Source: Nanogingivalis sp963517825 (GTDB lineage: Bacteria; Patescibacteriota; Saccharimonadia; Saccharimonadales; Saccharimonadaceae). From it: DNA of 36,298 bases. Shown here one piece after another: positions 7,011 through 15,689 of the stretch (position 1 is its first letter; each line of letters opens with the position of its first letter). Under the pieces are notes generated by a model, which did no database searches, was not told the DNA's origin, and saw nothing but the letters and a program-made list of their open reading frames with translations. A program made the translations under genes and the position numbers. The DNA lies in assembly GCA_963517825.1 (NCBI GenBank), contig CAUQGB010000008.1:1-36298 (forward strand), written 5' to 3'.

Positions 7011-9001
7011 TATTTTTCTCCTTTCGAATTTGCAACGAACGCCCAGCCTGTCTTCTCGCCATCTTTAATCGCGACAATTTTAATCGGCGACATATCAATT
7101 TCATCTTCAGCCTTAAACTTCTTCACCTCGGTTGTATCTTTATTTACAGTAAAAACGCGCTGTATATTATGTCCAATTTTTGAATATCCGGAAAATTCCA
7201 GCGGCGTAATTGCAGTATAATCGCCTTCGTTAATCGAACTTTTGATAATTAAACCGTGTTCATCGATATGCAAATTTGCGTTCGAAATTTCGCCCTGTGC
7301 TTGAGTCCAGACACTGGCAGTTTTATTATTTACTAAGTTTAAATCCGCGAAAGCAATTGCTGAATTTGCGTTTGCTGTAATTTTTATGCTTAGCGCATTA
7401 TTTTGTGGCAGAATTCCTTCAATTTTTATTTCTGCCCAATCGAAACTAGTGCCTTCTACAATTTCGAAAGTTCTTGCAACTGTTTCGCCATCTAAAATTT
7501 CAATTTTGCCTGAACCAATAACCGGTTTTTTAATTCGACAAGAAAAGCTGTAGAAATTTTGTTTTTCACTCGCAAAATTCGAAGCTACTACCACTGTTTG
7601 CGTTAAAGTGTTATTTTGAATAGTGATCTTTCGCCCTGAAATAGCTCCCTTACTGCGAGCTTCGGCAGAATTTTCAACTGCAAGATTTTGAATAGCTCGA
7701 ATAGTCCAGAAATTAGGCGAGTTAGTTTTTTCATCGAATGAATAAAATGCGGAATTTTTAAGCAAATTCAAGCCACCAGTTTTCGATATCGTATAGTTAA
7801 AATCTGCTAAAGTTTGATCGAGGCGCGAAAACTTCTCAAATGTTTCGCTCTCTAACTTTTCTTTTTGCGAGATAATACTGGCTATTTCTTGTTTTTGTTT
7901 ATCAACGACGATTTCAGTATTAAAAATAGTTCTAGCAATTCCACCAGCTCGCTTATAGTCTGTTTTGGTTTTTTCTAATTCTTTACCAGTCAAGGATTCT
8001 TTAATACTTGAGCCGCTAATTTCAATTTTAATATCTGAAATCACGCTTTCAGTGAAGTTGTCGCCGTTTTGAATTTCAACTCGGTCACCAATTTCGAACC
8101 AGAATAAGCCGATTGTTTCCGCCTCGAACGGCTGAGCTTCATATCCCTTTACCGCTTCAAAAATTGGTGAAATAACTTCAGTTCGGTTTTTGTCTAAAAT
8201 TTCATTATTCGCGAGCTTAAATTCACTTTCGCCCTGTTGCGCAACTTTTTCATTATCTTTCACAAAAATATTGTCTTCTTGTGGAGTTCTGGCAAGTGTT
8301 AGTGTATTTATTGGCACATTTTTTGGCTTAAATTTTAAACTTTTTAGTTCAGAATAAGTTATTCGGTCAATTTTTGCGCGCTTAATTGGTTCAAATCTTA
8401 AAGCAGAATTTCGAACGATCGCAGTTGTTGCGGTCGCTCCACAAACCTCGTCAAGAATACTTCGAAAAGTGGTTTTGTTTATTTTTTCCCATAAATCTTT
8501 TGAAATTGTAAAATTTGCGTTCGGTAATCTCTCGAAATCTGTCCGTTTGAATTCAAGATTGAACTTATTTGTAATTTGAGTCACTAAATCTGTCAGAGAA
8601 GCGGGAAAATTTAAACTTCCAGCTGAATATTCCTTAAATGAAAGCTCTGATATAAAATCAAAACCTTTAATTGTTGTGGTGTTTTTCTCAAGATTTACTG
8701 AGCTTTCTGAAATTCGAAAACTGCCAAGATTTATTTTCTCAAAAGTATTATTTTGAAAATTAGTTTTAACTTCAATTTCAACCTGAACGACCTGATTAAT
8801 TAGATTCTTTGAAACACCCAAAATTACGGCCGAAAATCCACTCATTGAGCTTAAAAATGGCGCTCCTGTTCGTTCGATCGAAAAACTAGCAAGTTCATCG
8901 TTACTGGTTATTTTTGTGCCATTTGTCAAAATCAACGCAGTTCGAATTTCCCTCGTTGGCTGTTTGATTGCTTGTTTTAAATTTTCACTAACAATAAGCA
9001 T
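7010..9001 (-). CDS. Tail hub / tail-associated lysin-type baseplate protein
   Basis: A 663-residue protein placed between the small tail protein at 9002 and the DUF859 protein, the usual position of the Tal/hub (gp27-like) protein. The N-terminus (LIVSENLKQAIKQPTREIRTALILTNG) and the next 370 residues, with EIGDRVEIQNGDNFTESVISDIKIEI, resemble the prophage tail hub fold. A coiled segment lies near residues 365-405, followed by a carbohydrate-binding-like beta sandwich (LLKNSAFYSFDE, then NLVNNKTASVWTQ). No peptidase motif is obvious, so enzymatic activity is not claimed. Confidence 0.7.
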   Translation of the reverse strand: MLIVSENLKQAIKQPTREIRTALILTNGTKITSNDELASFSIERTGAPFLSSMSGFSAVILGVSKNLINQVVQVEIEVKTNFQNNTFEKINLGSFRISESSVNLEKNTTTIKGFDFISELSFKEYSAGSLNFPASLTDLVTQITNKFNLEFKRTDFERLPNANFTISKDLWEKINKTTFRSILDEVCGATATTAIVRNSALRFEPIKRAKIDRITYSELKSLKFKPKNVPINTLTLARTPQEDNIFVKDNEKVAQQGESEFKLANNEILDKNRTEVISPIFEAVKGYEAQPFEAETIGLFWFEIGDRVEIQNGDNFTESVISDIKIEISGSSIKESLTGKELEKTKTDYKRAGGIARTIFNTEIVVDKQKQEIASIISQKEKLESETFEKFSRLDQTLADFNYTISKTGGLNLLKNSAFYSFDEKTNSPNFWTIRAIQNLAVENSAEARSKGAISGRKITIQNNTLTQTVVVASNFASEKQNFYSFSCRIKKPVIGSGKIEILDGETVARTFEIVEGTSFDWAEIKIEGILPQNNALSIKITANANSAIAFADLNLVNNKTASVWTQAQGEISNANLHIDEHGLIIKSSINEGDYTAITPLEFSGYSKIGHNIQRVFTVNKDTTEVKKFKAEDEIDMSPIKIVAIKDGEKTGWAFVANSKGEK

Positions 9002-9376
9002 CTACGCCTCTTTTCTAACTGGAATTAAACTCACTTTGAATGGATCGAAAATTCCACGTTTCTTGTCTTTGAGCTGAACGCTGTAATCGCCAGCGTAAAA
9101 TTGGCCAGATTTCATCGCGTTGTATTTTGGATCGAAATATTCAACTGTGAAAAATGGTAAATCAACCACGCGTGCGATTTTTTGGATTTCTGCCACAGTT
9201 AAAATTCCGCCAAATTCAACTTCAATTTTTGGGAAAATTCCAATCATTGTCGCGCGAATTTCGCCGGCCATATTACGGTCTGAATTTAGCCAGAGCTTAT
9301 TTCTCTGGAGTTGATAACTTTTCAAATTCGAAAAAACCTGACCGTTGATTTTAAGTAATTCACCATTTATTTGCAT
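9002..9376 (-). CDS. Small phage tail protein, DUF6711-like, likely distal tail
   Basis: 124 residues from ATG 9376, with AGGGGA about 10 bases upstream. The open frame continues to 9484, but those 36 extra codons translate the operon's attenuator hairpin and have no ribosome site, so the internal start is preferred. MQINGELLKINGQVFSNLKSY, the central FPKIEVEFGGILT and the aromatic FFTVEYFDPK with YAGDYSVQL recall DUF6711 proteins, found next to tail hubs in Listeria- and Streptococcus-type phages. First gene of operon C. Confidence 0.65.
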   Translation of the reverse strand: MQINGELLKINGQVFSNLKSYQLQRNKLWLNSDRNMAGEIRATMIGIFPKIEVEFGGILTVAEIQKIARVVDLPFFTVEYFDPKYNAMKSGQFYAGDYSVQLKDKKRGIFDPFKVSLIPVRKEA

Positions 9377-9404
9377 TTTCGAAATTCCCCTTTCGTTTGG
9401 ACAT

Positions 9405-9445
9405 AAAAAAGCGACCCACCCTGAGGGGTGAATCGCAAATGGTTC
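9405..9445 (-). terminator. Attenuator C: conserved leader tag plus intrinsic terminator
   Basis: On the minus strand the transcript should begin near GAACCATTTGCG (complement of 9434-9445). It runs straight into a stem in which GCGATTCACCC pairs with GGGTGGGTCGC (9411-9436, including two G-T pairs), then a run of six T. The hairpin lies about 35 bases before the ATG of the tail gene, so most transcripts would stop unless read-through is enabled. The GAACCATTTGCG tag recurs in the leaders at 18134-18145 and 24166-24177, while the stem sequence does not. Confidence 0.8.
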
Positions 9446-9455
9446 TTCTAATTTT

Positions 9456-9484
9456 ATTATACCAAACTTTAGTCTTTTTGGCAA
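9456..9484 (-). promoter_or_regulatory. Late promoter C: TTGCCA-N17-TATAAT
   Basis: On the minus strand TTGCCA (9479-9484) and TATAAT (9456-9461) are exactly 17 bases apart. The same TTGC core and spacing occur in promoters A (24186-24214) and B (18153-18181). It drives the tail-tip and lysis operon down to 3203. Confidence 0.8.
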
Positions 9485-9502
9485 AAAATAAGTTTAAATT
9501 AA

Positions 9503-10252
9503 TTAATAATTCAATACATCTTTAGAGCTTAGTGATCCGTTTATAAAATGAAAATGTGCGTATTTGCCTTCATATTTACAGCGATACATTTGACTTTTTC
9601 CAATAGCGCTATCAGAATCACTATATTTTTCACAAGCTTTCTTAATATCATATATATTAGATAGGTTGTCTATATTCGCACCAATTGTTATTTTTTCGTA
9701 TTTTTCATTAGTTAGATATAAGTTATTATTAGGTTCTTCCTTAGAAAAAGATATTTCAGCTTTACCATAATAATAAGGCTCACCATTTATCGCAATAACT
9801 TTATCAACACTTTCTGCACCGCGATCTTGATTCGTAACCAATACTTCGATTTTATTATTTTCCTGTTTTGAAAAATCTGAAATGTTAAATGTTACAAAAT
9901 ACTCCAACGACTCTTTTCCTTGAGTTTCTTTTTCTGTAGTTTTATTACATTCGCTCAATGGAGATTTGTGGCTGACCGTATTTTCACAGTTAATTCTAAC
10001 GCTCATTTTTGCAACATTTTTAAATCCTGAGATTTTGAGCTTATAACGATTTTTACCAGTTTCAAGAGTTTGGTCTTTCTCTATATTAACAGATATTTTC
10101 TGTTTTGAGACCTCGTTGCTTATCTCTTTATTTCCCTTTTTGGCCGAAGAACCTGCCCAGACTATAATAAGAAAAAATAAAATAAAAACAGATATAGTCG
10201 TATATAATATAGCTTTTTTACCTGAGTTTGGCCTCGTATCTTTGTGATTCAT
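9503..10252 (-). CDS. Membrane-anchored surface protein, moron
   Basis: 249 residues from ATG 10252, with GAGGA about 10 bases upstream; the longer frame to 10345 only reads through the structured leader. A basic N-terminus is followed by one membrane segment (AILYTTISVFILFFLIIVWAG). A long exported domain follows with beta-strand character and paired cysteines (INCENTVSHKSPLSECNK, then KKACEKY and MYRCKYEG). It sits between the tape measure and the tail-tip operon with its own promoter and a terminator behind the tape measure gene, the classic moron arrangement. It may alter the host surface or block superinfection. No family is recognised. Confidence 0.65.
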   Translation of the reverse strand: MNHKDTRPNSGKKAILYTTISVFILFFLIIVWAGSSAKKGNKEISNEVSKQKISVNIEKDQTLETGKNRYKLKISGFKNVAKMSVRINCENTVSHKSPLSECNKTTEKETQGKESLEYFVTFNISDFSKQENNKIEVLVTNQDRGAESVDKVIAINGEPYYYGKAEISFSKEEPNNNLYLTNEKYEKITIGANIDNLSNIYDIKKACEKYSDSDSAIGKSQMYRCKYEGKYAHFHFINGSLSSKDVLNY

Positions 10253-10276
10253 TTTTTCCAATCCTCGACTAAATAA

Positions 10277-10386
10277 ATTGAGCCGATGTTTAAAGTAGTA
10301 TTGTTGTTCAGACAAATACGAAAGCTTCAAAATAAGCAAAAACATCAGCTCAATTTAAAAGCTTTCCGTATTTTTTGTCTGAACAA
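10277..10386 (-). repeat. Interleaved inverted repeats in the moron 5' leader
   Basis: Reading the minus strand from the promoter, the order is A (10386-10359), B (10354-10340), A' (10327-10304), B' (10291-10277). A and A' are complementary over about 24 bases apart from a short insertion. B and B' are complementary over 15 bases with one mismatch or wobble. The order A-B-A'-B' is a pseudoknot or switch topology rather than simple nested hairpins. The transcript starts almost at the first base of A, and the moron ribosome site lies about 15 bases after B'. Confidence 0.8.
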
Positions 10387-10390
10387 TTTT

Positions 10391-10420
10391 ATTATACAAC
10401 CAAAAGCCTATTAAAATCAA
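10391..10420 (-). promoter_or_regulatory. Moron promoter TTGATT-N18-TATAAT
   Basis: On the minus strand TTGATT (10415-10420) and TATAAT (10391-10396) are 18 bases apart. Unlike the three late promoters, the -35 is not TTGC and the leader lacks the GAACCATTTGCG tag. The moron could therefore be expressed from the prophage when late genes are off. Confidence 0.7.
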
Positions 10421-10422
10421 GC

Positions 10423-10449
10423 AAAAAAAGAGGCATTTGCCCCTTTTTT
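10423..10449. terminator. Terminator behind the tape measure gene
   Basis: AAAAAAGaGGC and GCCcCTTTTTTC enclose an ATTT loop, giving a hairpin with A/T-runs on both sides. It lies immediately behind the tape measure stop (10452) and just upstream of the moron promoter, so it isolates operon B from the moron. Confidence 0.75.
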
Positions 10450-10451
10450 CT

Positions 10452-13400
10452 TTAAACATCAAACACCGTTCGATTTTCAAGGAAGCTTTTTGCATTAACG
10501 CCATCAATAATTTTATCAACCAGCGTATCCTCACCAACCTTAACCGTGATTTGCTGTTTTTGGTTACGAATTGCTTCTTCGATTTTATCCATTGCAGTCT
10601 CGCGTTCTTTATCGAGTTTGCTTTGGTAATCAAGATGAGCTTTTACGGTTTGTTCAACACCATAATCTGGAGTATCTACGTCAAAATTCGTTTTCACTGT
10701 ATACTCCGGAACTTCGAAATCAGTCATTTTAGTGAAAGCTTTTGAAACTGTGTTCATCTCGCTTTGTATTCCAAGCGCGAATCCTTCGCTTACAAATCCA
10801 CCATAACTCTTAAACAATCTTGAAGGTGAATGAATACCAAGGAATTTTTTCACGCCTTCGACAGCCCCAGAAAACATATTCCTCATATTGTTGGCGATAT
10901 TGCCGATTCCGGATTTTAAGCCTTCCCAAATATTTCTACCGATATTCGAAAAAGTTTGCCAAGCATTCGAAAATGCGTTTTTAATGTCACCCCAGCGGTC
11001 GCTAAACCACTGACCAATTCCGCCAAAAAATGAAGTAATTCCATTCCAAGCGTCCGAGCCTGCTTTTTTTGCCCAGCTGATAAATTCACCAAATTTTTCA
11101 CCAGCCCAGCCTGCAAATTTCCCTAATTGATCACCAGCTGTCGCAAGACTCTTTCCCATCGGGCCGAAGAACCCTTGATCAGCGCCGCTTTTTGAATCGC
11201 GATAAGTTTTTACAATATCTTGAGACTTTGTTTTTGTAGTATTTTCAAGTCGTGAAATATCTTCTTCACTGACTTTCACCATATTGCCGTTTTCATCTTT
11301 GTATTGCAAAACGCCGCTCTTTAATGCATCGATTGCATCTTTCGAATTTTTATATTTCCCTTGGATCACCGCTTGCGAAGTTGCATCAGCTAGTCTTTGC
11401 GCCAATTCCTCATCTTTTGCTTTTTTAAGCTCTTCAGTTTTAGATTTCGTGTCTTGGATCGCCTTGTTCATATTATCTTGAGAAGTTTGAACTTTTTGGT
11501 TAGCTTGTTCGAGCAGCAAACCTTTTTCATAAACCGCTTGTTGCTGCGGAGTTAAGTTTTCGAAAGCAAGTGTTCCAGATTCAATTTGTGACTTAACACT
11601 TTCAAAACTTATTCCAGTTTGTTGCTGTGCTATCGCCAATTCTTCCATCGCTCTCTTTTGAGCCTTTACTGCCTCGATTCTTTGCAAATTCGCATCAGTC
11701 TCAGAATTTCTTGCATTTTTAAGATTTTCTTCTGCCGTTTTAACGCCATTAACTGCTTTTTGCAGATCTTCTTGAGCCTTCTTGAGTGCTTTAGCTCGAG
11801 CTTCACTCTCCCACATTGCAGGATTTCCTTGTTCGAAGGCTGATTTTATCGAACCACCTAAGAATGCAAATCCTGCCGCAATACCGGCTATTGCTAAAAT
11901 TAATGGATGAGCCATTACTGTATTAAAAGCGCCAATTACCGAAGTTTTAATACTTGCACCGAGTGCAATAACCGATGCTTTTATACCCGCAATTCCTCCA
12001 CCAGCAAGCACAAATGCGCTTTTTACTGAACCGAGGCTCGAAACCATAGAGGCCATTGCTTGAGGACTTGAAAGCGCTAAGGCTTGCATCGTTTTGACAC
12101 CTGCATTAAATGCCGAAATTGCTTCAGCAGCTTTAATTGCTACAGTCATTCCACCGATTGTAATAGTAATTTGAGTTAAGAAATCAACCAATCCTTTATC
12201 TTTCGACATTGCTCGAAAAGCATCACCAATTCCATTTAGAAATTTCACGATTCCTGATCCGATAAAACCAACGAGTGGCGCAATGAAAGCGTCAATGAAG
12301 GGACGTGCGAAATTATAAGCAGATTTAAACATTTCACCAAGAAATCTCGCCGCTCCACCAACTGCATTCAAAAAAGCAGGCAAGAGCTCGTTTCCAGCCC
12401 AGCTAATAATTGGTTTTAGATATCGCTCCCAAGCATCGCCGATAACCTCAAAAACTGGTTTTGCGGTTGCCTTAATATCATCCCAGAATCGTTTAAAAGC
12501 CGAACCGATTTTCTTAAAATCAAACATATCTGAGAAAAAGCCCTTAATCTTATTTGCGATTTCTTCAGCTTTTAATCCAATATCATCAAAGGCGTTTTTA
12601 AATCCGCCTGTTTGGATTTCTGGCATGTCAAAATCAACACCACCGCCACCACCAGAACCAGCTCCACCGCCACCACCGCCAGAGCCTGTGTCTTCAGGTG
12701 TTTTTAGCACATTCATTTCATCGAACTTAGCGAGCCCAAGCAATTCTTTTTTTAATTTTTTAGCTGAACCTGCAGCTTTATTCATTCCGCCAGCTCCACC
12801 TGAACCGCCTGCGGATTTTCCAAGGTTGCTCATTCCTTTTGAAGCGGAGTCTGCAGCTTTCGAAACTCCACCGAAACCAAGAGCTCCACCTGCTTTTTTG
12901 GTTACTCCAAACAACGAAGAAATTGCCGAAATAACATAATTCACCATTGTGCCGATAACTTTCATAAAGCCAACAATATACGGAATCGCAGCGTTAATCG
13001 CTGGTATCAAAACGCTAGACACAAAGTTTGAGACACTTAAAACAACAGGCGCGAAGGCTGAGCCAAGAGTTGCAGCAACATTCGAAAGCTCTGCGCGCAA
13101 AATTGCCAGTGCACCTTCAAGTGTCATTGACTCGCGCGCAAAATTGCCAGCATACTTTCCTGTTCTATCCATAAACATTTGGTAGGCAATACCAACTTTT
13201 TCGCCGGTGGTCATTTTCTCAATATTACCTTGAATGCCTTTTTCAAGCATATAGGCAGATAGCGCCGTGTCGTTCATAGCAACACCGAGGTTGTCCATCA
13301 TCGTGAAGTTACCTTTAGCCATTCCAGCTACACTTTCAAGTGCAGCCTCTTGACTAATTCCCATCACGCTCGCAACATCGGCTGCACGTTGCATTGCTTT

Positions 13401-13826
13401 TGTGGTCATTATCATTGATTTTTGGACATCATAACCTGCACCCTGAAACAATGACCCCATTTTATTCGCCGCTGCCAAATATTGCGACATTGAAGTTCCC
13501 ATTGTTTGAGCTGATTCTTTCGATTTTTGCTTTACAGCATCTGAAAACTGTCCAAAAACAGCTTCAGCACCGCCAAGGTTTTGCTCTAATGAACCAAATT
13601 CGCTAGTTGCTGCTTTTGCAACTCCAACAACAGCACTAAAAGCGCCCTTTAAAGCTCCGAGCGCTAATTGCGCTTTCAGAAATCCACCAGTAATTGATTC
13701 TCCTGAGCCTCTTGCAGATTGACTAACTTGTGCGAGATTCTCACGCACTTTTGCAATTTCGCTTTGGAATTTTGAACTGTTGGCTGAAATTAAAACCTGC
13801 AGTTCATCGATTGTGGTTTTACTCAT
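10452..13826 (-). CDS. Tail tape measure protein
   Basis: 1,124 residues, the longest gene of the window. The N-terminus (DELQVLISANSSKFQSEIAKV) is typical of siphophage tape measures. Next comes the alpha-helical core, including EQNLGGAEAVFGQF and AAADVASVMG-type segments, hydrophobic stretches around residues 255-310 and 530-720, and a very Gly/Ser-rich linker near residues 385-400. The C-terminus has the recurrent FLGIHSPSRLF motif. By the usual rule of about 0.15 nm per residue the tail would be about 170 nm. It overlaps the upstream frame by 4 bases and follows the G/GT chaperones, as in lambda-like phages. Confidence 0.95.
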   Translation of the reverse strand: MSKTTIDELQVLISANSSKFQSEIAKVRENLAQVSQSARGSGESITGGFLKAQLALGALKGAFSAVVGVAKAATSEFGSLEQNLGGAEAVFGQFSDAVKQKSKESAQTMGTSMSQYLAAANKMGSLFQGAGYDVQKSMIMTTKAMQRAADVASVMGISQEAALESVAGMAKGNFTMMDNLGVAMNDTALSAYMLEKGIQGNIEKMTTGEKVGIAYQMFMDRTGKYAGNFARESMTLEGALAILRAELSNVAATLGSAFAPVVLSVSNFVSSVLIPAINAAIPYIVGFMKVIGTMVNYVISAISSLFGVTKKAGGALGFGGVSKAADSASKGMSNLGKSAGGSGGAGGMNKAAGSAKKLKKELLGLAKFDEMNVLKTPEDTGSGGGGGGAGSGGGGGVDFDMPEIQTGGFKNAFDDIGLKAEEIANKIKGFFSDMFDFKKIGSAFKRFWDDIKATAKPVFEVIGDAWERYLKPIISWAGNELLPAFLNAVGGAARFLGEMFKSAYNFARPFIDAFIAPLVGFIGSGIVKFLNGIGDAFRAMSKDKGLVDFLTQITITIGGMTVAIKAAEAISAFNAGVKTMQALALSSPQAMASMVSSLGSVKSAFVLAGGGIAGIKASVIALGASIKTSVIGAFNTVMAHPLILAIAGIAAGFAFLGGSIKSAFEQGNPAMWESEARAKALKKAQEDLQKAVNGVKTAEENLKNARNSETDANLQRIEAVKAQKRAMEELAIAQQQTGISFESVKSQIESGTLAFENLTPQQQAVYEKGLLLEQANQKVQTSQDNMNKAIQDTKSKTEELKKAKDEELAQRLADATSQAVIQGKYKNSKDAIDALKSGVLQYKDENGNMVKVSEEDISRLENTTKTKSQDIVKTYRDSKSGADQGFFGPMGKSLATAGDQLGKFAGWAGEKFGEFISWAKKAGSDAWNGITSFFGGIGQWFSDRWGDIKNAFSNAWQTFSNIGRNIWEGLKSGIGNIANNMRNMFSGAVEGVKKFLGIHSPSRLFKSYGGFVSEGFALGIQSEMNTVSKAFTKMTDFEVPEYTVKTNFDVDTPDYGVEQTVKAHLDYQSKLDKERETAMDKIEEAIRNQKQQITVKVGEDTLVDKIIDGVNAKSFLENRTVFDV

Positions 13827-14224
13827 AAACCTCCATATATCCGCGCATATTGATCTAATGCCTCAATTGTCACGGGTATCATTTTTTTCGTTCTATGCGC
13901 GTTTTTCGCCACAATTGGCTTACGCGGATAATGTTTCGGATCATTGACGGCAAAACTAATATATCGACCAAGAATGTGATTCAATGCATCTGCTCGTTCA
14001 ATTTCAGCTTTTTGTTTAGAATTAAACCCCGCAACACAGTTTCGAAACTCGGCGGGGCTTAGATTCCAATATTCGTCAATTTTTAACCCTATTTCGAAGG
14101 CTCTTGATTCGTTATCTCGCCAGCTTTGGCTGAAATTTTTTCTTCGATTTCTTTGAAGTGTTCTTCCATCCGTTTGCGAGCCTCCTTCAGAGAGATTCGA
14201 GAGCTCTGAGGTAAAAAACCGCAT
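13823..14224 (-). CDS. Tail assembly chaperone, GT extension frame
   Basis: An open frame in the -1 frame relative to the gene at 14089-14436, overlapping it by 136 bases. This is the layout of lambda G/GT, where ribosomes slip back one base near the end of G to make a G-T fusion. The T part seems to start after the A-run complementary to 14136-14141 and reads NFSQSWRDNESRAFEIGLKIDEYW onward. An independent start at 14224 is unlikely because it has no clear ribosome site. The fusion protein would bind the tape measure, whose gene begins 4 bases before this stop. Confidence 0.7.
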   Translation of the reverse strand: MRFFTSELSNLSEGGSQTDGRTLQRNRRKNFSQSWRDNESRAFEIGLKIDEYWNLSPAEFRNCVAGFNSKQKAEIERADALNHILGRYISFAVNDPKHYPRKPIVAKNAHRTKKMIPVTIEALDQYARIYGGL

Positions 14225-14436
14225 TCACTCAATCTTTCCATAATTTTCAAAATAACTTCTTCAAAACCGTATTTATCTAAAGCATCAGCGGCTTCATCTT
14301 CAGTCATTCCGCCTGCTATCATAATATCGGCAAGGTTGGAAAAACCTGCAAAATTATCCAATATTTCCAGAAAATTCAAGCCAGTTTCTCTTTCCATTTT
14401 TATAATATTTTTCGCTTTAAATTCAAGATTATTCAT
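14089..14436 (-). CDS. Tail assembly chaperone, G-like
   Basis: A 115-residue acidic helical protein (FKAKNIIKMERETGLNFLEIL, then TEDEAADALDKYGFEEVI) of the size and position of siphophage gpG, between the tail tube and tape measure genes. Ribosome site AAGGAAA lies upstream. The end of the gene carries a six-A run (complement of 14136-14141), at which a single tRNA-Lys could slip back one base from AAA ATT to AAA AAT and enter the T frame. Normal termination gives the short form ending QEPSK. Confidence 0.7.
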   Translation of the reverse strand: MNNLEFKAKNIIKMERETGLNFLEILDNFAGFSNLADIMIAGGMTEDEAADALDKYGFEEVILKIMERLSECGFLPQSSRISLKEARKRMEEHFKEIEEKISAKAGEITNQEPSK

Positions 14437-14496
14437 AGAGTTTCCTTGTTTAATTTAATAATTTCAAAGTGGGGCGAATTTCAACGCCCCTATAGT

Positions 14497-14934
14497 TTAG
14501 GATTTTTTCACTCGAGTGAACATTCCATTAATTGAAAGTGTTGCAGAATATGTGTTAAATCCGTCGACGGTTCGTTCACCAACAGCAAATTTTGTTAGAG
14601 AAGCGTCGAATTTGTAAACTGCACCGCCATCTTCGGTTGTGCGAATTTCGAATTTTCGAACTTCACCAGCTTCAAACAACGTCATTACTTTCTCGACATC
14701 AGCATAATCTTCAATATTTCCTTCAATATCGAGATCACCAACTTCCACTGCTCCTGGGATATAGCGTTTTCCAGAAATATCAGCAAGTGTTGAAACATCG
14801 ATTTTCTCACGTTCAGCGCTAAGTTCGCCAATGCTTGTCAAACCACCAAAATTAATGTCTACTGTAGCACCAGCTTTTGCCATAACGACAAGCTCTGCGC
14901 CAATTGAACGAGTGGCATTTTTCCTATCAGCCAT
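14497..14934 (-). CDS. Major tail tube protein
   Basis: A 145-residue protein with the tail tube plan: an N-terminal strand region (RSIGAELVVMAKAGATVDINFGG, ISGKRYIPGAVEVGDLDIEGNI), a central acidic helix (YADVEKVMTLFEAGEV), and C-terminal strands ending in a small domain (YSATLSINGMFTRVKKS). It lies between the tail terminator and chaperone genes. Ribosome site AAGGAG is upstream. Confidence 0.85.
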   Translation of the reverse strand: MADRKNATRSIGAELVVMAKAGATVDINFGGLTSIGELSAEREKIDVSTLADISGKRYIPGAVEVGDLDIEGNIEDYADVEKVMTLFEAGEVRKFEIRTTEDGGAVYKFDASLTKFAVGERTVDGFNTYSATLSINGMFTRVKKS

Positions 14935-14943
14935 ATAATCTCC

Positions 14944-15279
14944 TTATTTTTTACTATTAAATCTGTTATTTATATGAAAAATACTTGAGTCTGGATTTGG
15001 AACATCACTTGAGAATTCAAGATAATAACCAATCTCACGCATTTTCTTTTCGATCTCCGAAAGAAGTTTTGAGGCTTCCTTCGAGCTACTCGCCCAAATA
15101 TCAACCGTTGCGATTATTTCTTGAGCAGAAATTTCACCTTTCAGTCCATATTGTGGCGAGTTATCATCAATTCGAAAAGTTAAGGCTGGAAGTTTCTTAA
15201 AAATATTTTGTCCACTCAATGAAACAGCAATGCCAGTCTCTTTAAGTTTTTCGAAAATTTCTTGTTTTGGTAGAAACAT
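14944..15279 (-). CDS. Tail terminator / tail completion protein
   Basis: A 111-residue protein located between the HK97 gp10-like protein and the tail tube, which is where the tail terminator (gpU/SPP1 gp17-like) lies. The sequence contains a helix (KEASKLLSEIEKKMREIGYYLEF) and strand pairs (ALTFRIDDNSPQYGLKGEI, EIIATVDIWASS) in keeping with that fold. The role is based mainly on position. Confidence 0.65.
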   Translation of the reverse strand: MFLPKQEIFEKLKETGIAVSLSGQNIFKKLPALTFRIDDNSPQYGLKGEISAQEIIATVDIWASSSKEASKLLSEIEKKMREIGYYLEFSSDVPNPDSSIFHINNRFNSKK

Positions 15280-15689
15280 TATTTCACTGCCTTTCTAACT
15301 TCTTCTTTGATTATTTTGATTGAATTATTTCGGTTTTCCCTTAATGCTGGCCATAGAAACGGCTGAGCCTTATTTCCACGCCAATCCGACCGATAGCTAA
15401 CTTCAACTTCTGTATTAGTGTTCGTGGATTGTCCTCGCGATCCAGTTCCAAACTCAACATAAGGCGCATATTCGAGATTGGTAGAAACCGTAGCAGTCAC
15501 ATTTTCTCCTTGAACTTTAGCCTTATCAGCTCGAATTGATTGCCGAAGTGCTCCACTATCGACAGGGGCTTTGTTTTTAGCTGAACCTTGAACTAGCATT
15601 GCTGCTTTCGAAACTCCACTAATTAAAGCATCGTTGATCGAATTGAGGTTTCTACTATTAGCTATTGAAGTTGAAACCGAAACTCTCAT
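15279..15689 (-). CDS. HK97 gp10-like head-tail joining protein
   Basis: 136 residues with the gp10 signature: AKNKAPVDSGALRQSI, then YAPYVEFGTGSRG, and near the end QPFLWPALREN. These proteins help join tail to head or set the tail end. It overlaps the next frame upstream by 4 bases and the tail terminator by one base, so the connector genes are tightly packed. Confidence 0.85.
   Translation of the reverse strand: MRVSVSTSIANSRNLNSINDALISGVSKAAMLVQGSAKNKAPVDSGALRQSIRADKAKVQGENVTATVSTNLEYAPYVEFGTGSRGQSTNTNTEVEVSYRSDWRGNKAQPFLWPALRENRNNSIKIIKEEVRKAVK

Noticed and set aside
9377..9484. N-terminal extension of the DUF6711-like gene (36 codons)
   Set aside because: It translates the late promoter and attenuator hairpin; the ATG at 9376 has a ribosome site and gives the expected family length.
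12625..12939. Proline-rich plus-strand frame opposite the tape measure gene
   Set aside because: It is the antisense reading of the Gly-rich linker of the tape measure protein.
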